Assembly (NCBI GenBank): GCA_916613615.1
Contig: OU744735.1
Coordinates: 54,700,082 to 54,764,081, forward strand
From: Steromphala cineraria
Taxonomy: Eukaryota > Mollusca > Gastropoda > Trochida > Trochidae
DNA: 64,000 nucleotides
Reading direction: 5' to 3'
Under the pieces are notes generated by a model, which made no database searches, was not told the origin of the DNA, and was given only the letters and a program-made list of their open reading frames with translations. Made by a program: the position numbers and the translations under genes. Shown here piece after piece: positions 10,724 through 21,126 of this stretch. Numbering within the stretch: position 1 is the stretch's first letter; every line of letters begins with the position of its first letter.

Positions 10724-12964
10724 TTAAATATATAAGGTAGTTTGATTGGAGATAGTTATAAGATGATGGAGATGCTTTATCACAGTCTTTGCGAATTGTA
10801 GACACGTCTCTTGGTCTGTTGGGACTGGGGGTGAACAGGAAAGCAGGCAGGTTATAATGTCTACATCCTGTTTTTCGTGGAGCCTAACACTGAGTTCAAT
10901 TGGCCCAAAACAGCTGATCTCACACCATAAATCGTCCCGCAAACTGCATGTCTTCTCACACTGGCACACGACGTGGGTCAGTAGGTCGTCGCTCACACAG
11001 TCACATTTCCTACACGTACCAGTGTCTCTCCCAGGTCTCCATGAAGCACACTTCTGTACCAGGGCTACTGCTGCTGTCTTCAGGGTGGGGTTATCTCTCG
11101 CTATCACCCACGCTGTATGTGGGCACAGTGTGGAGTGAATATCCCCGAAGTGCTGGAGGTCTGGGTCTGATTCGACTCTGGTTTTCCATCTCTTGATTTC
11201 GTATTGAGCAACTGCCTTTTTGACGAGTCTCTTCCACGTAGATTGCTTCATAAGGGTGGCACTTCTGATGTAAATATCAAGATATTCTCCAAGGGAGTAT
11301 TTGTTGAGGATTCTGCATAGGTCTGGCATAAACCCTGCACTGGATGCTGTGCACTGCTGTCTGTACAGGTGGAGTCTTGTTCTCATCAGTTGCCGTGGTA
11401 GAAGATGATTCTTGTTGTTGCAGAGTTGGGCAAAGAACAGCAGTTTCTTCTCATCAATGTAAGATTCTAAAGATGACCATCCTAGGAGTGCGCTGCATAT
11501 ATCTGTTCTTGTGTGCCTTGGTAACCCTTGGACCATCTTTAGCGCAAAACGCTGGGCTCTTTCAAGAGCTAGGATCTCAGGACGTGAGATGGTGTTCCAT
11601 AGTTCACATCCAAACATAGCTTTGGGAATGCAAATTGAACGTATCAGTTTTGATGAAGTAAGAGGATTTAGGCCTTTGGAGTGACACCCTGACTTGACGA
11701 TTTTCATAACTGAGGATTTGAGTTTGGAGCAGCTGTCAAGAGTTCTGTCCCATGAGTTAAAGTGCGCATCCAGAATGATACCAACATGCTTTACGTCCGT
11801 AACTTCAGGCACAACTCTGTGGTAGAGTATTATCTCAGGTGATGATTTGTCCTTCTTACCAAACCGCATGAACTGGGATTTAGTAGGGGAGAAGGTGAAT
11901 CTCCAGAGAGAGCTGTATTCTTGGCAGATGTTCACCATCTGTTGCAGGTTGGCTTTGACTGGGCTTAACAAGGCGATGTCGTCTGCTTGTGTTGGTGATG
12001 TAATGTGCAGGTCCATAACCATAGCTACTTTCTTGTTCTGGTGCAGGTGTCTGAATAGCTCGTCTATGTAGAGTAGGTACAGCTTGGCTGACATGACACT
12101 GCCCTGCCTCACACCTCTGTATAACTTGAACCAGTAGGATTTCTCGTTGTTTGTAGCTACACAACTCATCATTGACCTATACATGCTGTCAATAACTGTC
12201 CATACGTGAATACTGTGAATGCCAAGCTGATGGAGCTTATATAACAGTCCTGAATGCCATACAGTGTCAAATGCCTTTGAGCTATCGAGAAAGCACATAT
12301 TTACTGCATCAGATCTTTCAAGAGAGTGGTGAACAGTTTCCTGGATGACAAAGCTTGTGTGGCAGGACGAAAGGCCTCTCTGAAACCCATATTGTTGATT
12401 GCTTGGGAATGTGTTTGATTCTGTGAATTCAGAAATCCTCTTGCACAGAACTGACTCGAAGAGTTTAAAGATAACAGGTAGCAGTGTCACCCCTCGATAA
12501 GAATCTGCAAGGACCATTGACTTCTTTCCACCTTTGAAAATTGGTATAATTATTCCCTTTGACCAATCATTTGGGATATAACCAGTCTTTAGGATGGCAT
12601 TGAATAGGACTGCAAGACATCGACACAGATGGTTTCCTCCGTATTTCAGATGCTCGTGGGATATTCCGTCCATTCAAGCAGCTTTGTTGGACTTCAGCTT
12701 CATACAGAGAGATTTTATTTCTTCCTCCGTTGTCTCTATATCTTCTATGTTGTGGTCAGTCCTCTGCAGACTCATTCTCAATTCTTGTATTTCTGCTTCT
12801 ATTTTATCTCTGAATTGGTTGTTAAAGTGACATTCTCCTTGATCCTTATATACTTTTTTCATGTGATCGGCCATTGCATTGCATATGTTATAAGGTTCTC
12901 GTAGGCTTGTACCATCTACTTCAAGGCATGATATGTGTTTGTTCTTCTTCCCTTTACTTAACAT
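10724..12964 (-). pseudogene. CR1/jockey-like non-LTR reverse transcriptase, 5'-truncated
   Basis: A long frame (10724-12673, 649 aa) continues upstream in the same frame to 12964, separated by a single in-frame TGA at 12674-12676. RT signatures are GYIPNDWSKGIIIPIFKGG, YRGVTLLP, QYGFQRGLSSCHT, FLDSSKAFDTVWH, GVRQGSVMSA and the catalytic QADDIALL. A C-terminal Cys/His cluster (CRKCDC..H..C) is typical of these elements. The endonuclease and ORF1 are missing. The 5' break coincides within a few bases with the start of the right direct repeat at 12967. An intact element should run longer at the 5' side and lack the stop. Confidence 0.9.
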
Positions 12965-12966
12965 TG

Positions 12967-13757
12967 ACTATTGGTTACCGATTGCAATGTTCCAACAGTG
13001 TTCTACGCGCACTTTAATACTATATCAAGTTTACGTTTGTTCGTGAGAATTTCTGTAAATACAAATCACAAAGATATGTTTCCAATCAAGAAGTTCACAT
13101 CTATTGTCTTTACCGTTAAGATCACACTATCTTCAGTATTCAACGTATACAATGTCTTTGGGTCGTCTCCATCGCTCACCATCACAGATGGTCTATACAC
13201 CCTATAAAAGTAATAAAAGTACGCACATTATTGTTATTATTTTCAGTATTCAACCATTACCATGTCTTTGGGTGGCCTCCACAACTTCAAAGGTTGGCAA
13301 CGCTCACCAGCACTGATGGTCTTTACACCCTATTAGCCAACGAAATAATTATAATGTATTGTTCCTTTCCACTTCATAACAACACGAATGCATGTTACTT
13401 TGAAAGTCACTGGGTAAAACTTCTGTTGGATAATGACGACTTATGTTTACTTCGATTTTTGAAAGTCTATGATACAATATATATATGATGTAAAACTTTC
13501 GACGAAAGATTTTGCTAGGGATTGATATATTTCTTTTCTCACTAGCTAAAGGTCTTTCCGAACCGGATGCAGGTATGACAATTGTCTAACTACTAAAGGA
13601 AAATACATACACAGCCAGAGACAAAATCATATACATAAACACTTAGTCCTCAAGCTAGGTAGGTGTATGTTGCACCTACACCCCCACCCCAAGGACTTAT
13701 TGTGACTGGTATACGACGAATGTACCTTAGAGTGCCCCGAGGAAAAAATGCCTATGG
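12967..13757. repeat. Right copy of the direct repeat
   Basis: See 9283-9974. This copy contains an extra imperfect tandem duplication with AATGTCTTTGGGTCGTC and CATGTCTTTGGGTGGCC blocks, both followed by TTTACACCCTAT-like ends. Confidence 0.8.
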
Positions 13758-13917
13758 ATCAATAAAAAAAACATTGCAAAAAACACATGTCATTGATAAA
13801 GCCATGAACACCACGCTATCAGCATGAGGCTTTTGTGGTGTATTGCTGGTACAATCTACAGGAATCAAACACTGCATCATATGCGAATAGTTCAAGCATA
13901 TTTCTTATTATATGATA

Positions 13918-14158
13918 CTTATGATACTTTATTATATGATTGAGGGTGAGATACTCTGTTTTATTATATGATTGAGGGCGAGATACTCTGTTTTATTATA
14001 TGATTGAGGGCGAGGTACTCTGTTTTATTATATGATTGAGGGCGAGATACTCTGTTTTATTATATATGATTGAGGGCGAGATACTCTGTTTTATTATATG
14101 ATTGAGGGCGAGATACTCTGTTTTATTATATGATTGAGGGCGAGATACTCTGTTCTAT
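13918..14158. repeat. 32-bp minisatellite, about seven units
   Basis: The unit is built of TTATATGATTGAGGGCGAG and ATACTCTGTTTTA. Units are nearly identical; one has two extra bases (TATATATG). It directly precedes the palindrome-rich segment that follows. Confidence 0.92.
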
Positions 14159-14159
14159 C

Positions 14160-14580
14160 AGTGAAATAAACCCTCTATCTAGCTTCAGTGGCGATAACAT
14201 TTATCGTCACTCCACTGAGTGGCGATAAACTTTATCACCACTCGATTGACGTCAAATTCAAGAATTTGACGTCATGTAAGAATCTTGACGTCATGAATTC
14301 TCATATGACGTCACACTGTTACCGCGAAGGCGGGCTCTTCCACGCGGTCGCTCAACATGAAATTAGCCATTTTTTGACGTAATCAGAAGGATTTCATCAT
14401 ATAATGAATAGAATATCTGTCAATTCTTGGCAAATACCATGTTTATCTCATCCCGTGAGGTAGAAAAGTTAAATATTTTCACTCGTGGCTGGGCCACTCG
14501 TGAAAATATAAACTTTCTACCATACTCGATGAGATAAACAACATGGTATTTGCCAAGAAAAGACAGATACCCTCTATTTA
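14160..14580. mobile_element. Foldback segment with TGACGTCA palindromes and a long hairpin
   Basis: Four GACGTCA sites lie at about 14247-14312, three of them the full palindrome TTGACGTCA(A/T) or TGACGTCA. The first two form an inverted pair around AAATTCAAGAATTT. At 14418-14570 a hairpin of about 70-bp arms (CTTGGCAAATACCATG .. CATGGTATTTGCCAAG) surrounds a short GGCTGGGCC centre. The segment starts and ends near ACCCTCTAT. TGACGTCA is the CREB/ATF consensus, but a foldback transposon is the simplest reading. No ORF. Confidence 0.7.
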
Positions 14581-14589
14581 TCTATAAGT

Positions 14590-16950
14590 GTTTAGTTCAA
14601 TAGCTCACATTGTAAGAGTGAAAATATCAAGGACCAAACGCTTATCTGAGAAACATATGTGTATATTGAAAAAAGCCAATACGGTTTGGGTGGATCAACC
14701 TTCTTGAACTTCACTTGGTTTGTTTATTAGTGACGCGCGAGAGAAATAAAACTACGATATAAGTGCTTATGAATAATGAATGGTAAGAGTGTTTGAAGTA
14801 GTTAGTATAAGCATGAGTCCCTTTAATCAATCAATCATATTGAACTAAGCATCATGTCGGTTATGGACGATTTGTTTATTATTACACAGGGTGCGAATGG
14901 TAACAAGGACACACAATCTTATTACATTGGTTTTTTTTAAACAAAACCGTTACCTAATGTATAACTAAAAAACATTACTTAAATAGCCATTTCGAATTTG
15001 ACATCATAATATTGTTAGGTTAAAATACACCTTTAATTTTGTAGCAAAGGGGACAAAAATACTATATAGATTTGATAAGGTTTTCAACGTTATGGCTGTC
15101 AGGGCATTCTTTTTGTGAGGTTGATTGTATTTATTCCTAATATCTTATTTTTCACAAAATTGATGATTTACATTTAAATTACAGGTTTAATCTTTTTTTC
15201 ACCCTATCTACATATAAAATGGCAATTACAAAGACTCAATTGAAAAGGTAAATTAAGCTTAAGCATTCAAGAATCAGAATATGCCTGTGGTCAAACTAAA
15301 CACATCATCTGTATTGACATCGTTATGAAGCGTCGAATTTCATATTCCATATTCAAAGTGTTGTTAAGTTCAATATTTTGAATACATTTGTAATTGTATT
15401 CATTGTATTTATGATACCCTTCGGACGCAATTGCGATAACTAAAACGCGGTTTAAATCCTACACACACAAAATGTCACCGAAAGCGGGTTCGTTAAAACC
15501 AATTGCAGTTTTGCAGAGGGTACTGTACTTTGGACGTCGAATTAAGTATTTAATTGTTGATCAAAACATGTAAATATGATATCAAACTTTAGACGAAAGG
15601 TGTTTCTACCTATTGATGTATATATTTTTCTCAATAGGCAAATTTCATCACGAACCGCATGCAAGTATGATAACGGGGCTTTCAAGCTTGTTTTTCAGCT
15701 AATGAACAATAAGCGCCTGAAGCAAATAACGTCTTTACGTCAACCTTGTTAGCTTACTGCTAATGATACAAAATATAATGTATTGCATTGGCTGGTTATA
15801 TAAAGAAATTCACGGCGTTTGTCCTGATAGATATAGAGATGTTTAGGACCTGCATAAACGCCGCAAGACTGGGGAACACTCAACTTTTAGTTACAGTTTC
15901 GAAAGCAATTGCCATTAAAGAGCTATTCATTAACACTAATACTGATTGGTGTTAGTGATAAGATCAAGAACAAAACCCAATTCTGAAATAGATCCAGGAA
16001 CTCCTATGACGTGAAGTGTGTATGAAGACTCAATAGTAAGTGGGCTTGAAGAAGCTTAATCAACATTGAATACATTTCCAGTCAATCCATATAGAACTTA
16101 CCATCCTCTCGTTGTGTATAAAGTGTCAATTAATACATGCACTTGCCTATGAACAAGTAATGTTGTAAACTAGACACAAGGTGTGTATTGATTGTGAGGA
16201 AATATTGTATTTTGAAAGATGACATTTTCTCTGAACAAATATGTATTTTACGTGGTGTGTGTGGTTCACATAAAGATATTGACAAGTATCTGTTAAGGTA
16301 ATGAGATGTCACCAATATAGTATGTTAGTTTTGGTTGTGGGACGTGTCCTAAGGTAATTAAATCTCTTTTGTGTCGAGTCACAAGCTTATATAATGAAAA
16401 TTTATATACAGGTTTTTTTTTTATTTGCATGTTTGAACCATGACAGAATCGATTTAACAGTTGGAGGAGAATATATTGTTTTTCAAAGATGATTAGTTAG
16501 TGGAACAATATTGATATATGGTACAAAATATTTATGAATGTGTTCGTGTAACCATGATGGTTGTCGATGAAGAAAGTATACTTTAATTAGCAATCACATA
16601 TCGATAAACATATTGAAATCAATAACAGAGCACATAGCAATATTAGACAATAGGTACATTTAAGAAAGTGTGTAGTCATGATAGATGACAAAACATAAGT
16701 GTACAATTCACTTAACCTTTTAATAGAAAAAAAAACAGATAATTGAAATAAAAAGTTGTAAAATTCTTTCGGATCAAATATATTTTCCAAGTAATGATAT
16801 GAAAGGATCAATCAGAGAAAGGGAAAGGTTTAATTAAGTTTGAAATATCGTAAGTTGATAACCATGACATGAATGAACTGCAAAGTATTTACGTAATTTG
16901 AACACCAGTGAGGAGAACAGATAAGATATTTAGAAATTATGTTTCAGCTA
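14590..16950. other. AT-rich gene-free stretch
   Basis: No credible exon was found on either strand. Only a diverged relative of the 9283/12967 repeat (about 15575-15700, with TTTAGACGAAAGGTGTTT and CGAACCGCATGCAAGTATGA) stands out. Confidence 0.6.
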
Positions 16951-16964
16951 CTCCAAACTTGTCA

Positions 16965-17110
16965 TCATCATCATTTATTCTAAAAAATCCACCAAAGGTG
17001 GTACATGAGATAAATACAATTACAATACAATTTATATAACATGTACCAAAATGGCAAGGATTTACAAAGAAATGTGTTATTAATAATACATGATACAGGG
17101 AATATCTCAA
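16965..17110. repeat. Retroposon tail fragment
   Basis: (CAT)n then TTTATTC and CCACCAAAGGTGGTACATG, followed by an ATACAATTACAATACAA run. The arrangement matches the tail at 8400-8500. It is probably the 3' end of a non-LTR element in reverse orientation. Confidence 0.5.
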
Positions 17111-17454
17111 TATGACAAGTTATAGATATAAATAAAATTTATTTCTTTATTTGGAGTCTTGTAGACACTAACTTTACGTAGCTAGCTAATTTTCGTAAAA
17201 TGTTGATTTTGTTTGAGTTCAGAAGGTTTGTGATCTTTATGATATTTGGCCAGGTTACGTAATTGCTTGGTATTAACAAAGTTCTTTCAGCAATAAATCA
17301 TTCGCATCTAAAAAGATAGTGAAATTCGTCAGCACCTGTTGGGAATTTGCAAAGAGGGCAGATTCGTTTATCTCTGGGTACTCAACGGGACACAAACCTA
17401 TCTAACTTATTCGGAATCAATATCTTCATTTGTTTTTCTAGTTCTCTATCATGG

Positions 17455-17572
17455 TTTAACGGGGATCAACAACCTGGCTCGTGAAACCCCATTGACCATC
17501 GTTAACAAGAGCATCCAGACGGGTAAGGGGGGTCACATGACACAAACGTGGTACCGGCTGTCAGCTGTAATT
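17455..17572. repeat. Dispersed ~118-bp repeat (inverted copy at 29472-29590)
   Basis: Shares CAGACGGGTA, GTGACACAAAC-like and CGGCTGTCAGCTGTAA blocks with 29472-29590 in reverse complement and without indels. Both are open in one frame, but most codon differences change the amino acid, so conserved coding is unlikely. Confidence 0.65.
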
Positions 17573-17646
17573 CATACCTTTGTTTGTCATTCCATGGACG
17601 TTGTTACATGTCGGATAACCCTACCATTGATACATTACCTTTCAAT

Positions 17647-19714
17647 CACAGGAACCCGATATCGTAAATAAAATGTAGGTAAAACGTGGGTAAGAAAGAT
17701 CCGTTCCTATATGTATATAGAGTAAAGGAATAAAGGCATCCATGTTGCCGATCTCGACTCGTTTCCGAGTTAAGTCAAAATATTCACTTCAAATCGGTGA
17801 CATCTCATTCACATACACAAGAATCTCTCAGTTATACATTTCTCAGCAAAACTTAGCTTGTTTCAAACACATGTCACCCTTCAAATAACTTTTATATCTA
17901 TTTTTATTCGCAAATCGACCGCAGAAACCTCTGGGGTGAACGTTACTCCGCACCAAATGCCTCTCGAGCGATCTGATAGGTCCGTTAATCGTAAGGGCGA
18001 ATTTCTGTAGATAATTTCTAAACATCGTGAACAATTTAAAAAGCGATTTTTATTGATGTTCCGCCATTTTCAAACCAGGTGGTGACAATGGAGTCAAATG
18101 ATTATTTGTTTTGGTATGTAGAATAATAACTAGGGGATTGTGACGGCCCAGTCGCTTGTCTTCACACACTGTAGAATTAATAAATGGAAATTTCCATTTC
18201 ATTATTTAAAAAAGAGAGGTTCAAGGTTTGTTTGTCTCTTGTGTATAATTACAAGAAAATAATAAATATTTTAAAAAAAATATAATACTATACTTTTACA
18301 TATCAGTAAATGTAAATTGATGTATTATATCATTGAATTATTTCGAGTAAAACAATTTAATTCAAGTAAAGTGAAACACGACCACAACATTGTGTTATAC
18401 AAAAGTGTATCAACATTATTAACACAATCTGTGGAATGATAAGTTTATATTTTTTCTAGAAATTGTGATTTGATGGTTTTTACCAATTACGTTATGTAAA
18501 AAATAGCTTAAGCATTATTATGTTTTATTAATGACAATTTGGAATCTTTTATACCAAAACTGTAAATGCATATTTTTTTTAACTTGTACACCTAATGAAT
18601 AAAATGCTGGCAATCATAAATAATTTTTAGACAAACTTTTTTTTGTAAATGTTAATTTTACATTTTTTCAGAATTAACAGCCTATTTATAAAAATATTCA
18701 CAAAAGGTTTTCATAATTAGGAACCAGTGGTTTTGTAGATAAACAGGTTCGTAGAGACCGATTTTTCGTAGAGACACCAGGTTCGTAGATAACAGTTTCG
18801 AAGAGACCTTCAAAACTTATCTTTCATATATAATGTATTATAAATATTTATAAATACATCCTTTGTTTGCAGAATACAAACAATGTTAAATTATAGCACT
18901 GGTATTCAGTTTTTTTTATCTACGAATAAACCTACACCCTGATAATTGAGGATGTTGTACATGACACTGAAAACTGAAAAACACAAATATCAGAATGAAA
19001 CATCAGAAATTAATAATTAGATATTTGACGTTGATATTTAGATAAATAACTGTAGAGAATCACTCTTATGTTTTACCTCATCACTGGACAGAAAGATTGG
19101 CAATTCAACTTCGGTCAAACGTACATCACTGAGCCAAGCCCAGTCGTGAAGAGTTTTGACATGTTCATATACACTTTCTTTCAATTTTTAAGTAAACAAT
19201 CACGACAGTATTACAGGTGCCTGTCTGGCCAATAAAAACAACAGAATGTTCATTTTCTACTAAAGACAAAGCAATTTTCTGATCAGAAATTGATAGCGAA
19301 ATCATTTCCGAAACATTGCACTGTCCAAACCACGCCGTTTTGTTTGTAAAGCGATGCTTTAAATGAGTTCGCCTAACGGACCAATCAGATCGCCCGAGAG
19401 GTATTTGGTGCGGAGTAACGTTCACCCCAGAGGTTTCTGCGGTCGATTTGCGAATATAAATAGATATAAAAGTTATTTCATGGGTGACATGTGTTTGAAA
19501 TAAGTTAAGTTTTGTTGATAAATGTATAACTAAGAGATTCTTGTGTATGTGAATGAGATGTCACCGATTTGAAGCGATAATTTTGACTTAACTCGGAAGC
19601 GAGTCGAGATCGGCAACATGGATGCCTTTATTCCTTTACTCTATATACATATAGGAACGGATCTTTCTTACCCACGTTTTACCTACATTTTATTTACGAT
19701 ATCGGGTTCCTGTG
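17647..19714. mobile_element. 2,068-bp non-autonomous DNA transposon, long TIRs, 8-bp TSD
   Basis: The ends are inverted repeats of about 340 bp (17647-17985 and 19378-19714), beginning CACAGGAACCCGATATCG. The identical octamer CTTTCAAT flanks both sides (17639-17646 and 19715-19722). An 8-bp duplication points to hAT-like (or P-like) transposition. The interior is AT-rich with GTTCGTAGAGAC-type repeats near 18735-18810 and no transposase. The TIRs are too long for a typical hAT MITE. Confidence 0.85.
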
Positions 19715-19751
19715 CTTTCAATGCTTGCCGAAACTCCTAGAGATTTTCCTC

Positions 19752-20045
19752 AGGCTAAATAACAATATCAACATATGGCAATGAGAAGGAAACAATCGAA
19801 GAACCACTGTTTGCCCTAATGACGTGGATGATGTTATTATCTCTTTGTATATGGCATGGTTTAAAAGAAACTATCCATGAAATCAGCAGGTGCACGTGAA
19901 GCTTCCTAAACAGAATAATTAGTAGTATTCAAACTTCACAAACATTGTCTTTATTTAAGGAAGTCAAGAGTTAAGTTATATCGTAACATTTTTTCCATTC
20001 TAAATTGTTTTGAGATAGAAAGAAAATATCCTTCTCAAAATAAAC
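19752..20045. repeat. Inverted copy of the 9975-10257 repeat
   Basis: See that entry. It begins 30 bp after the end of the long-TIR element. The stretch 20045-20730 holds nothing recognised. Confidence 0.8.
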
Positions 20046-20731
20046 AAAGTCATGACTCCCTAAGTGGCTTGACGACAAATTAACCGGAATGGGAGAGTTC
20101 TAATTACACTCTTGGGGACTCATCAGGTAACAACCTCAGTACGTGCATTTGATAAATAGTTACTTAAATAAAATTAAAACTACATAAAAGAAATATCGAG
20201 CGTTGTGTAATTTAAGTTTGGATTGTTTCAATTTGTACAGATCTATATAGCTAACATACAATACTGACATGTCCATAAATGTTTATTTGATTTTAGTATC
20301 AATAGATCGAAGGCATAACCTGAGAACAACTTCTAACTACAATGGTGGAGGTAATGGATACTTGTTTTCTTTAGTCTTTGTCATCAATGTCCAAGAGAAA
20401 ATGTAAATCAATAAGATCTAATAATCATAAAAGAGACTGATGTATATATCAAACGAGGAATAAGGGATGTCTAATGGATGCAAAAGATGAAGCTGGTTAT
20501 GCTATCAAAAGACTATTTTATTACATTTTGTTGTATAGAGTAGCATGTTTATAATTGCATTATTTTTAAATAAAAGATGATATATGGTTAAAAACTCACA
20601 AAAACTTGCCCAAATACACAAAGTTCTGTGGTAAAGACGCATCACGTTGTTAGTGACAAATAAAATGTTCATAATGAAACATCTCAATGAGCTGGAATTG
20701 CAAAATCAATTTGCTGAGCAAACGGTTTGTA

Positions 20732-20805
20732 ATGTCTTTTAAGATTTTCTTTGTCGCAAGTCTACTCGTCGTAGCAGTTTCATTGGCTACTCAAGTTAGC
20801 GGCAG
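20732..20805 (+). CDS. Candidate orphan signal-peptide exon
   Basis: An ATG opens 24 codons encoding a textbook secretion signal: MSFK, then IFFVASLLVVAVSLA, then TQVSG. It ends two bases into a codon at GGCAG|GTGATC, a plausible donor. No following exon was found on this strand before lectin gene 2, which runs the other way. It may be the first exon of a short secreted peptide with distant exons, a duplicated fragment, or chance. Confidence 0.4.
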
Positions 20806-20904
20806 GTGATCTCTCTACAAGTTTTACTCCTGAAAAGACTCGGTGGTTATTTATTATAAAGTGAAGAGAATCGAAACAATCAGCCTTGTGTCATTATCTC
20901 CCCA

Positions 20905-21090
20905 CAGAGGCATATCAAGTCGTTAGATGTTGAAACAACCTCTGTTTTTATATGCCGAGTTCGTGGTCTAGAATGGGAGATGCCTGATTGGAAGTAATCA
21001 AAGTTAGTGGTGCAAACAGCGAGGATGTTCTTAAATCATCATTTTGGCTACTGAATCATAGCAAAAGCGATTGTGAAATTCAAATGGAAT
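20905..21090. mobile_element. Partial MITE family A copy
   Basis: Begins CTCCCCACAGAGGCATATCAA and continues with ACAACCTCTGTTTTTATATGCC and GGGAGATGCCTGATTGGAAG. This is the same order as the left half of the 57-424 element. It ends just before the stop-codon exon of lectin gene 2. Confidence 0.6.
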
Positions 21091-21126
21091 GAGGTTCAAT
21101 TTGGAAAAGTTTCATTATAAAACATC

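Noticed and set aside
10857..12164. Plus- and minus-strand frames within the reverse transcriptase
   Set aside because: Shadow frames of the RT coding strand.
17339..17671. 110-codon frame containing GINNLARETPLT
   Set aside because: Overlaps a dispersed repeat; comparison with the 29472-29590 copy shows mostly amino-acid-changing differences.
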